From Thermodesulfovibrio sp. (lineage in GTDB: Bacteria; Nitrospirota; Thermodesulfovibrionia; Thermodesulfovibrionales; Thermodesulfovibrionaceae), in contig DYFF01000002.1 of assembly GCA_020725335.1 (NCBI GenBank), positions 62,001-126,000 on the forward strand: a DNA stretch of 64,000 bases, given 5' to 3'. The notes under the pieces are model-generated. The model was not told the DNA's origin, made no database searches, and worked only from the letters and a program-made list of their open reading frames with translations. Position 1 is the first letter of the stretch; each line of letters opens with the position of its first letter. Both the position numbers and the translations under genes were made by a program. This document shows, piece after piece, positions 47,425 through 56,191 of this stretch.

Positions 47425-48276
47425 TTATTGTATATTTTGAATCTGTTCTTTGAGTCTTTCTGTTTGAGTTTTTATTTCTAAAGAAAGAGTTTTAGCCTGG
47501 AAATCCTCTGTTTTTGCAAGAATAGTGTTTGTTTCCCTGTTAATCTCCTGTAGTAAAAAGTCAAGTTTTTTCCCTATTATGCCGCCCATATTAAGAATTT
47601 CCTTAAATTGGATAATATGACTTTTCAATCTATCTACTTCCTCTTTGATATCAGCTCGTTGAGCAATAACTATAATTTGCTCAAAAATTCTATTTTCATC
47701 TAAATTATTATGGCTTATAATTTCTTTTACTCTATTTTTTAATGTATTAATATAACTATTATAACTTATATCTACTAATCTTTCTAATTTTATTAAATTT
47801 TTTTCCATTTCAGAAAGAATATCCAAAAGACTTTTCTTTATAATTTCACCCTCTCTTATTCTCATTTGATGAAGACTTTCAACAGCTTCTAAAACTGTGC
47901 TTAGCAAAGTATCTAAATCCGGCTCTTCTTCCTCATAAATAAAAAGTTCTTTAAAATTTGAAAACATTGATATATCAATAGACCCGAGTATACTCAATTC
48001 TTTTTTTAGATCAATGAATGCGGAATATAGCTGAAGCGCAAGATTTTTATTTAAATAAATTTTCCCAGTTTTCTCTTTCTGATTGATAGATACAGTAACA
48101 TCAATTTTGCCTCTTTGGAATCTTTGTTTTATTAAATTTTTTATTTCAATCTCATATCTTGATAGAATAATTGGTAGTTTAATGTTTATCTCGAGAAATC
48201 TATGATTTAAAGATTTTGCTTCTACTCTAAAAATACCTTTTTCTGAACTCCCATAACCTGTTAAACTTTCTATCAT
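47425..48276 (-). CDS. yicC: YicC-family endoribonuclease
   Basis: 283 residues. Starts [20 protein letters not shown], the YicC hallmark (usually MTGYG), with a [14 protein letters not shown] segment and the C-terminal [20 protein letters not shown] followed by TILAKTEDF. Members of this family are RNases in E. coli. It overlaps the yggU-type gene by 4 bp and is followed by remA after 2 bases. Confidence 0.94.
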   Translation of the reverse strand: MIESLTGYGSSEKGIFRVEAKSLNHRFLEINIKLPIILSRYEIEIKNLIKQRFQRGKIDVTVSINQKEKTGKIYLNKNLALQLYSAFIDLKKELSILGSIDISMFSNFKELFIYEEEEPDLDTLLSTVLEAVESLHQMRIREGEIIKKSLLDILSEMEKNLIKLERLVDISYNSYINTLKNRVKEIISHNNLDENRIFEQIIVIAQRADIKEEVDRLKSHIIQFKEILNMGGIIGKKLDFLLQEINRETNTILAKTEDFQAKTLSLEIKTQTERLKEQIQNIQ

Positions 48277-48536
48277 TCTATTTTTCCTTGTATTTGAATA
48301 ACTTTATGTTTTGATGTTATTCCTTTTATTATTTCAATTTTAGATTTTGGTATATTTAACAATACTGATAATCTTTCTATTAATTCTTTGTTTGCTAATC
48401 CATCATATGGTTGAGATTTTAATCTGATTTCAAGTTTATCTTTATCAATTTTTTCAACTCCTGGTTTTTTAGAACCTGTTTTAACACTAACTTTTAAAAT
48501 ATATCCGTCTTTATCCTTTATGAAAGGAATTTCCAT
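48273..48536 (-). CDS. DUF167/YggU family protein
   Basis: 87-residue protein with the DUF167 pattern: ILKVSVKTGSKKPGVEKIDK, then LEIRLKSQPYDGLANKELIE and KSKIEIIKGITSKHKVIQIQ. Function of the family is not settled. It overlaps the PAP2 gene by 26 bp and yicC by 4 bp. Confidence 0.9.
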   Translation of the reverse strand: MEIPFIKDKDGYILKVSVKTGSKKPGVEKIDKDKLEIRLKSQPYDGLANKELIERLSVLLNIPKSKIEIIKGITSKHKVIQIQGKIE

Positions 48537-49395
48537 TTTTCTTCAACCAAAAATTATAGTATAAATTACCTGTAAGTAAAGTTACAACTGTTAAAATCAT
48601 GCCTGCTATTACATCAATAACATAATGATATCTGCAGTATACAGTGGAAATTATTAATAATATTACTGGTAATAGAGTTATCCAGAAAAATTTTTTATTA
48701 TATTGATAAAATATCAATAGAATCAAAAGAGATATTCCCACATGCCCACTCGGGAAAGCATCTCTTTTTATTCCCTCCAATGAATTTAGAATATTATTAA
48801 TAGTATCTGCTAATAAAATACCATCAAGTTCATTTTGAAACATATGAGCAATGCTAAATCGAGGTCCTAAGGCTGGGAAAATAATATAACCTATATATGA
48901 GAGATAAAAACAAAGAAGAACGAGAAATAAAGCTTTTTGAAAATCTTCTTTTTTGCCCTGTCTAAGCAGATAAGCACCTAATATAAAGGGAAGTAAATAG
49001 TAAACACAGTAAGAAAGTTGCATTATTTCTGTTAAATAGGGAGTAGAATATTTTTCCAAATAAACATAGGGATAAAAACCGAAAATTTTATAATCAATTG
49101 CCAAAAAAACATGATCCATATCTTTGTTGATATATGGAATTATTTCCCCAATAGTATCAAAAGCTATTAACACAGAAAATGTAGGAAACGCTATGTTTTT
49201 TAAAATATTGATAAATTTATCATTATTGAACTGGCATATAAAAAGTTGAAAAATTGCCATAGATATATAAATTACTAAAAGATAAGATGCCATAGGTATT
49301 TTCGGATAAAAAAAGCCAACCAATAAGCTAAGACCAATAAAAAAAACAATATTTAATTGAGCTGATGGATAAAGTTTTAAAAATTGTTTCGTCAT
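48511..49395 (-). CDS. PAP2-superfamily membrane phosphatase/phosphotransferase
   Basis: 294-residue membrane protein with about six helices. The catalytic motifs are GPRFSIAHMF (about 180), RDAFPSGHVGISLLIL with the PSGH His (about 216) and CRYHYVIDVIAGM with the nucleophile-region His and Asp. The AUR1/inositolphosphotransferase-like arrangement suggests action on a lipid phosphate. It shares one base with the yacP-like gene and overlaps the next gene by 26 bp. Confidence 0.88.
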   Translation of the reverse strand: MTKQFLKLYPSAQLNIVFFIGLSLLVGFFYPKIPMASYLLVIYISMAIFQLFICQFNNDKFINILKNIAFPTFSVLIAFDTIGEIIPYINKDMDHVFLAIDYKIFGFYPYVYLEKYSTPYLTEIMQLSYCVYYLLPFILGAYLLRQGKKEDFQKALFLVLLCFYLSYIGYIIFPALGPRFSIAHMFQNELDGILLADTINNILNSLEGIKRDAFPSGHVGISLLILLIFYQYNKKFFWITLLPVILLIISTVYCRYHYVIDVIAGMILTVVTLLTGNLYYNFWLKKNGNSFHKG

Positions 49396-49841
49396 TATAG
49401 TTTTTCAATTGTCCTTATTATTGCTTTATCTTTTTTTGAAAGGGTTATACCCTTTTGTTTTTCAAAATAAAATTTTTCTCCCATCAAAATATCAAAAAAA
49501 ATGGAAGAATCTATAGCAACGCAGTTTTTTCTCCACACTGTTTTTTCTATATCTCGGTCAGAGGTCACTACAATCCAAAAAGTCTTATCATTTTTAAGAA
49601 TTCTCTTTATAACGTCATCAGCTTTTTCACCTGCGCCCGAATAGATTATTCTTATACCACCTCTTATTTCACATGTTTCTTTTCCAGGACCTTCCTTATA
49701 TCCATCAAATACTAAAGTTATATCATGCTTTTTCTCTTTAGAGTAATTAATCAAATTTTGTATTAAATTTTCTCTTGCTTTTTTTATATCTTTGTGATAA
49801 ATTCCTATAAGATTGTAACCATCTATTAGAATTTTACTCAT
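49395..49841 (-). CDS. YacP-like NYN-domain nuclease
   Basis: 148-residue PIN/NYN-fold RNase of the Rae1/YacP family, which in Bacillus cleaves mRNA on the ribosome. ILIDGYNLIGIYH at the start, LVFDGYKEGPG in the middle, YSGAGEKADDVI, and VVTSDRDIEKTVW supply the acidic active site. The gene begins 33 bp after the stop of the candidate selenoprotein and heads the housekeeping run. Confidence 0.88.
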   Translation of the reverse strand: MSKILIDGYNLIGIYHKDIKKARENLIQNLINYSKEKKHDITLVFDGYKEGPGKETCEIRGGIRIIYSGAGEKADDVIKRILKNDKTFWIVVTSDRDIEKTVWRKNCVAIDSSIFFDILMGEKFYFEKQKGITLSKKDKAIIRTIEKL

Positions 49842-49874
49842 AAATAATATTTTAACTCTAAATAAGATTCTTGT

Positions 49875-50066
49875 TTAAGCTCGATCACACGATCGGCGAG
49901 ATATTATATCCCATGTTTCTTCGTCTATTTCTTCGATATATTCGGAAACTTTAAATTCTGCTCCGCATTCAATACAGCAGAGCACTATACGCCTTCAATA
50001 AAAAAAGACTGTTATATTATTTCTGCAAAATTTACATTTTACATTTTTTAATACTCTTTTTCTCAA
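49875..50066 (-). CDS. Small dual-CxxC selenoprotein (in-frame UGA)
   Basis: Read through one TGA (49995-49997), this minus-strand frame encodes about 63 residues: CKFC, then NNITVFFY, the UGA-coded residue, RRIVLCCIECGAEFKVSEYI, an acidic stretch EEIDEETWDII, and SRRSCDRA to TAA. Two CxxC pairs flanking the Sec give a zinc-ribbon-like redox protein, and it resembles the family I know as dual CXXC motif small (seleno)protein, where Cys or Sec precedes RR. The start is TTG 50064-50066, with AAGGAG nine bases upstream; an ATG at 50087 has no ribosome site. Read as a stop, the TGA would leave two useless halves. Function unknown; redox or metal handling inferred. Confidence 0.8.
49959..49984 (-). 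promoter_or_regulatory. Candidate bacterial SECIS element
   Basis: In the transcript the stem starts 10 nt after the UGA: arms UGCUCUGC and GCGGAGCA form 8 pairs (one U-G), closed by a 10-nt loop UGUAUUGAAU whose second base is G. Bacterial SECIS elements are stem-loops directly 3' of the UGA with a guanine at the start of the apical loop; spacing and size fit. The hairpin lies wholly in coding sequence and the flanking region is AT-rich, so a stem this strong is unlikely to be chance. Confidence 0.7.
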
Positions 50067-50108
50067 AAGATTATTCTCCTTGTTCATTATATTTTATAAT
50101 ATCTTAAC

Positions 50109-50645
50109 ATGGAAAGATTTTCCTTTATCAATAAGGGAGAAATTCTTTTGTGGGATAATATTCCAGAATTAATTCAACTTGTCGATAAAGTTGATGCCCT
50201 TTTTAAAAATTTTCCAGAATTGTTTGTGGAATCTATGAATTTAGCATTAGAGATTAAAGATCATATGTTAAAACTTGATCCATTCATGGATGCCTATTCA
50301 AAGAAAGTCTGTTCTTTATGTGCAAATATATGTTGTCTTAATAAGAATAGCAGATATGAATACGACGACCTGATTTACATAGTTGCTTTAAGAGAGAACT
50401 TTCCTATTCCTGATAGGAATCTCAAAGAAAATGAACCCTGTTATCTTCTTACTGAGAGAGGATGTAAAATACCCCGATATTTAAGACCCTTGAGATGTAA
50501 CTGGTATTTATGCAAAGACCTTTTAAAGGAGATGGAGTCAGCACCTGCAAGAGTTTTTAGAGAATTTTCCAATACGTTTAATAAAATGCTATATATAAGA
50601 CAGCAGATGCTGAACTCCTTTTTTAGATCACTTTCCGGTATCTAA
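50109..50645 (+). CDS. Cysteine-cluster protein, YkgJ-like
   Basis: 178-residue soluble protein that I place near the YkgJ (zinc/iron-chelating) family without certainty. Cysteines are grouped as KVCSLCANICCLNKN (about 67-81) and EPCYLLTERGCKIPRYLRPL followed by RCNWYLCKDL (about 116-145), eight in all, enough for a metal cluster. A TATAAT at 50095-50100 lies 8 bases before the ATG and there is no ribosome site, so the mRNA may be leaderless. It diverges from the selenoprotein operon and overlaps the convergent htrA end by 18 bp. Confidence 0.75.
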   Translation: MERFSFINKGEILLWDNIPELIQLVDKVDALFKNFPELFVESMNLALEIKDHMLKLDPFMDAYSKKVCSLCANICCLNKNSRYEYDDLIYIVALRENFPIPDRNLKENEPCYLLTERGCKIPRYLRPLRCNWYLCKDLLKEMESAPARVFREFSNTFNKMLYIRQQMLNSFFRSLSGI

Positions 50646-52088
50646 GGTTATGTAGGATACTACTCCATTTCTGTAAAACCAGATTATAGCTCTTCCTTTT
50701 GTCTGATTAGAAACCTTAGAAAAATCTTTTATATTATTTATTTTTTGATTATTAATTTCCATAATGACATCCCCCTGTTTTAACATTCCTTCAGCTGGTG
50801 AGCCAGGCTCAATGGATGATACAACAACTCCATTGATTCTCTTTGGGATATTAAGCTGATTTCTTATTTTTGGTGTTAATTCTTCTACGTATATGCCAGC
50901 GAGAACGTATTGGTGAGCTGAAAGTTTTTGTTCAGAAGGAAGTTCTCCTATGGTAGCATTCACAGAATAGGGTTTACCATTTCTTATTATCTCTAATTTC
51001 ACCAATTTCCCAGGAGGTGTGCTAACTACCAGATTTCTTAGATGGGCAGAATCTTCAACTTCTTTACCATCAAAGCTGATTATTATATCTTTCATCTGTA
51101 GTTTTGCTTTCTCTGCAGGACTTCCTTCCATAACATCTGTTATAACCGCACCCTTGATTTCTCTCATATTATTTGATTTTGCCATTTCAGGGTCTACATC
51201 CATTACAGTTACTCCAAGCCAGCCACGAACAACTTTTTTATGTTTTATTAAATTGTCCATTACAACCCTTGCCATATTGCTTGGTATGGCAAAACCTATT
51301 CCCTGATATCCACCTGTTGTGCTGAATATGGCAGTGTTTAATCCTATAAGCTCACCTCTAACATTGACCAGAGGACCTCCAGAGTTTCCTGGATTTATGG
51401 GTGCATCTGTTTGGATAAAATCTTCATAATCAGATATACCAACATTTGCTCTACCAGTAGCGCTTACTATTCCGCTTGTAACAGTAAGATTTAGTCCATA
51501 GGGATTTCCAATTGCAATAACTGTTTCACCTACTTTTAACTTATCTGAATCACCCCATTTTATTGCTCTTAATCCATCAGCTTTAATTTTTATTACTGCT
51601 ACATCAGTTTTAGCATCATACCCTATAATTGTGCCATCAAATACTCTTTTATCAAAAAGCTTAACCTTAATTTCATCTGCTCCTTTTATAACATGATAAT
51701 TGGTTAGAATATATCCATTGGTTCCGTCGACAATTACTCCAGAACCAAGAGATGTCTGAGTAAATTCTCTTTGTCTATCAAAAAGTCCACCGAACTCCTC
51801 ATCGAAGAATCTTCTGAAAAATGGGTCGTTGAAAGGAAATGGAATAGTCTGTCTTTTAATTTTCTTAGTAGTATAAATGTTTACTACTGAAGGTCTTACT
51901 GCCTGAACAACCTCTGCCATGGCATTTCCAATTTTTGAAAGAGTTTCCTGCGACTCTTTTGATATTTGATAATCCTCCGAGTATCCCTTTGTTTGAAAGT
52001 CAAAATTTGAGGCTATTATTAATCCTATGGTTATCCCTATGAGAATTAATATTGCCGCTGAAAGGATAAATTTTTTATTTCCTCTCAT
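50628..52088 (-). CDS. HtrA/DegP-type periplasmic serine protease
   Basis: Do-family protease for envelope protein quality control. An N-terminal anchor helix (about 8-25) is followed by the trypsin-like domain with His in LTNYHVIKGA, Asp in AKTDVAVIKI and Ser in PINPGNSGGPL. Two PDZ domains follow (about 270-370 and 395-485). The start is ATG 52086-52088, with GGAGGT eight bases ahead; an in-frame start 11 codons earlier would swallow that site. About 486 residues. Last gene of a six-gene run starting at the radical SAM gene. Confidence 0.95.
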   Translation of the reverse strand: MRGNKKFILSAAILILIGITIGLIIASNFDFQTKGYSEDYQISKESQETLSKIGNAMAEVVQAVRPSVVNIYTTKKIKRQTIPFPFNDPFFRRFFDEEFGGLFDRQREFTQTSLGSGVIVDGTNGYILTNYHVIKGADEIKVKLFDKRVFDGTIIGYDAKTDVAVIKIKADGLRAIKWGDSDKLKVGETVIAIGNPYGLNLTVTSGIVSATGRANVGISDYEDFIQTDAPINPGNSGGPLVNVRGELIGLNTAIFSTTGGYQGIGFAIPSNMARVVMDNLIKHKKVVRGWLGVTVMDVDPEMAKSNNMREIKGAVITDVMEGSPAEKAKLQMKDIIISFDGKEVEDSAHLRNLVVSTPPGKLVKLEIIRNGKPYSVNATIGELPSEQKLSAHQYVLAGIYVEELTPKIRNQLNIPKRINGVVVSSIEPGSPAEGMLKQGDVIMEINNQKINNIKDFSKVSNQTKGRAIIWFYRNGVVSYITLDTGK

Positions 52089-52099
52089 TTTTTCACCTC

Positions 52100-52744
52100 C
52101 TACTTTTGAAGTTTCTCCCAATCCTTCAAGAATTTTTCAATACCTATATCTGTTAAAGGATGTTTAATTAATTGTTTTATTACAGAATATGGAATTGTCG
52201 CAATATCAGCTCCAATTCTTGCTGCTTCAAGAACATGGAGAGGGTTACGTATGCTTGCCACAATAACTTCTGTTTCAAAATCATAGTTTTCAAAAATTAT
52301 CTGTATATCTCTTATCAGATCCATACCGAAATGACTTATATCGTCTAACCTACCAACAAACGGACTAACATAAGTTGCACCTGCTTTTGCTGCAAGCAAT
52401 GCTTGCGTCGCTGAAAAAACCAGAGTTACATTTGTTTTAATTCCCTCCTTTGAGAGTTTTTTTACTGTTTTTAAACCATCCTCAGTCATTGGAATTTTAA
52501 TTACTATATTAGGAGCAACTTTGCTTAGCTCGATAGATTCCTTTAGCATGTCTTCGTAATTAAGAGATACCGCTTCAGCGCTTACCGGACCATCAACTAT
52601 TTGACATATTTCTCTAAGCAAACTTATTGGTTCTTTACCTTCTTTAGCAAGTAAAGAAGGATTAGTAGTTACACCATCAATAACTCCAACTTCCCATGCT
52701 TTTTTAATCTCTTCAAGATTTGCTGTGTCAATGAAAAATTTCAT
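52100..52744 (-). CDS. tal: Transaldolase, TalC/FSA type
   Basis: 214-residue short transaldolase family protein. [20 protein letters not shown] and [13 protein letters not shown] open it; the Schiff-base Lys is K83 in [32 protein letters not shown] and SPFVGRLDD follow. Either transaldolase or fructose-6-phosphate aldolase activity is possible. It overlaps the YkgJ-type gene by 4 bp and lies 11 bp before htrA. Confidence 0.93.
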   Translation of the reverse strand: MKFFIDTANLEEIKKAWEVGVIDGVTTNPSLLAKEGKEPISLLREICQIVDGPVSAEAVSLNYEDMLKESIELSKVAPNIVIKIPMTEDGLKTVKKLSKEGIKTNVTLVFSATQALLAAKAGATYVSPFVGRLDDISHFGMDLIRDIQIIFENYDFETEVIVASIRNPLHVLEAARIGADIATIPYSVIKQLIKHPLTDIGIEKFLKDWEKLQK

Positions 52745-53538
52745 TCCTCTTCCTCCTGCATAACTTTAGTTACAAAATTTTCTCCTTCTTTTTCTATTAT
52801 TAATCCGTAAAAGGGAGCTATCTCAAAAAGACTTCTTCCTAAAAGTAAAGGTAAAACGTCATCAGATAGTGAAAGTTTTTCTTTAAGCCAATCTCTTAAA
52901 GAGGAGTCATAAAGAATCATTTCTGCAATTTTTTCTATGTTTTCTTGCTTATCTTTTTTTAATTCACATATGATGTCTTCGAATTTATGAAGAGAACATT
53001 TTTCTTCATGTTTTTTTATTGCTTCGGTTAAAAAGTCTATTCTACCAAATAAGTCAGCCCTTGTTAGTCTTCTTGTTTCAATTCCTGTTATGGAAATATT
53101 TTGTGACCAACATTCATAAATTCTACATACTACAGGTCTTTGTTCATAAATTGTGCAGCCTTCTGCAGGGTCATAAAAAAGACATGTAAAGCTTCCAAAA
53201 ATTGGTTTTATTTTTATTAGTTCCATTGAAGAGTAATACATCTCTCCATCTATAGCAGAACGTATTTTTTCCCCTTCTCTTATAGTATATAAGTCCCTTT
53301 CAGAAATAATGCCTTTTGTGAGAAGAACGATGTCTTCTTTGAGAATTATTGGAGTATCTCTTCTACAGCACTCTCCACAACGATCACAGCCATTTTTTGT
53401 TGAAAATATCATTTTTTTCGGTTTTCCATCGGGATCGTAACCCCTCACTCCGCTATAAGTCTCTCTGTCAGCTTTTTTAGGTTTGTAGATTGTGCCATCA
53501 GGTAAAACTATTTCAAAATTAGAATTTTCCTCTGTCAT
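52741..53538 (-). CDS. YkgJ-family cysteine cluster protein
   Basis: 265 residues. The N-terminal cluster is [18 protein letters not shown] (about 49-66), with later cysteines in [20 protein letters not shown] and VCRIYECW, the pattern of YkgJ/UPF0153 proteins thought to chelate zinc or iron. A C-terminal helical region of about 100 residues is specific to this protein. AAGGAG precedes the ATG, inside the upstream gene, which it overlaps by 20 bp. Function not established. Confidence 0.85.
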   Translation of the reverse strand: MTEENSNFEIVLPDGTIYKPKKADRETYSGVRGYDPDGKPKKMIFSTKNGCDRCGECCRRDTPIILKEDIVLLTKGIISERDLYTIREGEKIRSAIDGEMYYSSMELIKIKPIFGSFTCLFYDPAEGCTIYEQRPVVCRIYECWSQNISITGIETRRLTRADLFGRIDFLTEAIKKHEEKCSLHKFEDIICELKKDKQENIEKIAEMILYDSSLRDWLKEKLSLSDDVLPLLLGRSLFEIAPFYGLIIEKEGENFVTKVMQEEEE

Positions 53539-54676
53539 TTTTTTCTCCTTTTAAAATATTTTTCTCAATAAACTCAGCATAATGGAGTATTTTTTTATTC
53601 TCCATCGCAAATTTAAATTGAATTATACAGTTAGGGCAAGAGCTTATTATCATATCTGCTTTTTCATATTCTAAAACTTTTTTTCTAAGAATATCCATAG
53701 ACTCCTTCTGAAACAAAAATGAGAAAAGACCAGCAAAACCGCAACAGCCTTCTCTTTTTTCAATATTAAGTCCTAAGTTATTAAAAAGATTTAATATTTT
53801 ATGACTCTCCTTTATATAGTTTGATGAATGACATGATACGTGGAAAAAAATTTTTTTATTAGAGGTTTTAAGAAAGTTGAATTCTATATTTTCTATTATA
53901 TCAGCAAGGTTTATAACATTTATCTTTTCACCTGTAAGTTCGCTATAAACATTATCTATAAAATGAGCACATGTGGGACATGGAGCGATTACCCCGTCAA
54001 TATTAAATGATTTATAGTTTTGCAAATTTTTTTTTGCAAGATTAACCATTTCTTCCTTGAAACCAGCTCCTAATAGAGGTGCACCACAGCAGTTTTGTTT
54101 GGGAACAATAACTTCATAATTAGCTTTTGATAAAATTTCTATTATGGCATTTGAAACAGAAGGCATAAGGAAGTTAGTAGTACAACCTAAGAATAGAGCT
54201 ATTCTACCTTTGGGTTTAATTTTATTAAAAATCTTTAAATAGGAAGAAGAAAAACTTTTTTTTTCAAAGATAGATACTTTATCTAAAAAAGTTACACTAA
54301 ATTTTTTCTGTTTTCTCGCAAAATACTTTAATGGTTTAAAATTATTAAAAATTCTCATAGCAGAAAAAAATAATCCTGGATAAAGGGAGAAGTATTTAAA
54401 AAGATGAAGCACCCAATTTTTGCTCATTTTTGCTCTCGATTCATAAATTAAAGAGGTAATATTGACTTTAAGGGGGCAGTTTACTTGACATGAACCACAG
54501 AGAAGACAACTAAAAATTCTCTCTTTGAGACTCTTGCTATCGGGTAGATTTTCATTTTTGAAAAGATTGAAAATTTGAACCCTTCCTCTTGGAGAGAAGG
54601 CTTCATTAAGAAATATTCTATAACTTGGACAAACTTCTTTACATTTTGCGCATTTATTACATTCATTAAAGTCCAT
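53519..54676 (-). CDS. GlcF/HdrD-like (Fe-S)-binding oxidoreductase subunit
   Basis: 385 residues. Two ferredoxin-type [4Fe-4S] motifs, CNKCAKCKEVCPSYR and CLLCGSCQVNCPLK, occupy about 6-66. Two CCG domains follow, with QNCCGAPLLGAGFKEEM and REGCCGFAGLFSF, plus CPTCAHF and CPNCIIQF. This layout is shared by glycolate oxidase iron-sulfur subunit and heterodisulfide reductase D. The flavin partner is not adjacent, so the substrate is unknown. The start is 3 bases after the RNase G stop. Confidence 0.9.
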   Translation of the reverse strand: MDFNECNKCAKCKEVCPSYRIFLNEAFSPRGRVQIFNLFKNENLPDSKSLKERIFSCLLCGSCQVNCPLKVNITSLIYESRAKMSKNWVLHLFKYFSLYPGLFFSAMRIFNNFKPLKYFARKQKKFSVTFLDKVSIFEKKSFSSSYLKIFNKIKPKGRIALFLGCTTNFLMPSVSNAIIEILSKANYEVIVPKQNCCGAPLLGAGFKEEMVNLAKKNLQNYKSFNIDGVIAPCPTCAHFIDNVYSELTGEKINVINLADIIENIEFNFLKTSNKKIFFHVSCHSSNYIKESHKILNLFNNLGLNIEKREGCCGFAGLFSFLFQKESMDILRKKVLEYEKADMIISSCPNCIIQFKFAMENKKILHYAEFIEKNILKGEKNDRGKF

Positions 54677-54679
54677 TTT

Positions 54680-56191
54680 TTACTCAATTAGGGGTTGATT
54701 TTTATGGATATGGTAGTTTTCCTGATGTAAAGATGAATCTTTTTTAATTGTTATTCTAATTTTTCTAATATTTTCGAGTTCTTCAAGAGAATCTCTTTCC
54801 TCATCTGTAAGCAAGTCAGCAACTTGAGGGTGAGCAACTACAGTTATCTCTGTTCCCTCTTGCGGAGTAAGATGTTTTAGTTTTCTCAATATTTCATACG
54901 CTACAGACTTGATACTCATTACTCTACCTTTTCCTTCACAGTAGGGACAACTGTCACAGAGGATGTGTTCAAGGCTTTCTCTGGTTCTTTTTCTTGTCAT
55001 CTGAACTATACCAAGTTCTGTAATATTGTATATTGTTGTTTTAGCTCTGTCTTTTTTTATTGCTTCAGCCATTGCATTAATTACTTTTTGTTTATTTTCT
55101 TCCTTCTCCATGTCAATAAAATCTACAAGTATTATTCCACCTAAATTTCTAAGTCTGATTTGATAGGCAATTTCTTTAACTGCTTCAAGATTTGTTCTTA
55201 GAATTGTATCCTCCAAATTCTCTTTACCTACAAATTTGCCTGTATTAACATCGATTACTGTCATGGCTTCTGTTTGGTCAATTACTATATAACCACCAGA
55301 TTTTAACCAAACTTTTCTTTCAAGTGCTCTATCAATATCAACTTCGATACCAAAGGCTTCAAAAATAGGCTCATCGCCTTCATAAAGCTCTATTTTATCG
55401 GCAATACGAGGGAAATAGACATGGGCAAATTCCTCTAACCTATTCCATTCTGTATAGCTATCAATTATAAGTCTGTCAACATTCTGATTCATAAAGTCTC
55501 GTAAACTTCTAAGTACAAGGTCAAATTCACTATGAATTAATGCAGGGGCATGGACTTTATCTTTCTTTTTTTGAATATTATCCCAGAGGAGTAATAGAAA
55601 ATCGATATCTTTCTGTATTTCTTCTTCTGTAGCATCTTCACTCACCGTCCTCATTATGAGACCAAATCCAGAAGGCTTGATTTTTGTTGCAAGTTCTTTC
55701 AATTCTTTTCTTTTCTCCTCATCTTCTATTTTTCTTGATATTCCCACATGTTCCATTCCTGGCATAAGCACTACATATCTACCTGGAAGGGTTATTCTTG
55801 AGGTAACTCTTGCTCCTTTTGTCCCTATGGGATCTTTAGCTACCTGAACAAGAATTTCTTGTCCTTGTTGAACAAGTTCTTCAATGGAGGCATCTTTGAA
55901 ATCAAGCTTTGATAGGAATTCAGTTTCCTCTTCTGCTTCTAAAAAAGGATAGAGTTCTTTGATTCCACCTCTTATGTCATCGATATAAAGAAATGCTGCT
56001 TTGTCCAATCCTATATCAATAAAGCATGCCTGCATCCCCTTTAATACTTTTACGACTCTACCTTTGTAAATATTACCGACAAAACTTGAGTCTCCCTTCC
56101 TTTCAATATAAAACTCAACAACCTGTCCTCCTTCAAGGAGGGCAACTCGGCACTCCTGTTTAGTTATATTAATTAAGAGCTCATTGTTCAA
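54680..56191 (-). CDS. rng: Ribonuclease G/E family
   Basis: 503-residue endoribonuclease, size of RNase G. S1-domain region (about 35-120), then the 5' sensor/DNase-like core with DQTEAMTVIDVNTGKFVGKE (catalytic Asp), NLGGIILVDFIDM and ITELGIVQMTRKRTRESL. CPYCEGKGRV is the zinc link. No long RNase E scaffold tail is present. The TTG start overlaps the stop of the radical SAM gene in TTGA. Confidence 0.94.
   Translation of the reverse strand: MNNELLINITKQECRVALLEGGQVVEFYIERKGDSSFVGNIYKGRVVKVLKGMQACFIDIGLDKAAFLYIDDIRGGIKELYPFLEAEEETEFLSKLDFKDASIEELVQQGQEILVQVAKDPIGTKGARVTSRITLPGRYVVLMPGMEHVGISRKIEDEEKRKELKELATKIKPSGFGLIMRTVSEDATEEEIQKDIDFLLLLWDNIQKKKDKVHAPALIHSEFDLVLRSLRDFMNQNVDRLIIDSYTEWNRLEEFAHVYFPRIADKIELYEGDEPIFEAFGIEVDIDRALERKVWLKSGGYIVIDQTEAMTVIDVNTGKFVGKENLEDTILRTNLEAVKEIAYQIRLRNLGGIILVDFIDMEKEENKQKVINAMAEAIKKDRAKTTIYNITELGIVQMTRKRTRESLEHILCDSCPYCEGKGRVMSIKSVAYEILRKLKHLTPQEGTEITVVAHPQVADLLTDEERDSLEELENIRKIRITIKKDSSLHQENYHIHKNQPLIE

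Noticed and set aside
49875-50087. Plain pseudogene with a nonsense mutation
   Set aside because: Only one stop, exactly UGA, at the place where relatives of this family have Cys or Sec, with a hairpin after it and selC in the window; decay would not produce that set.
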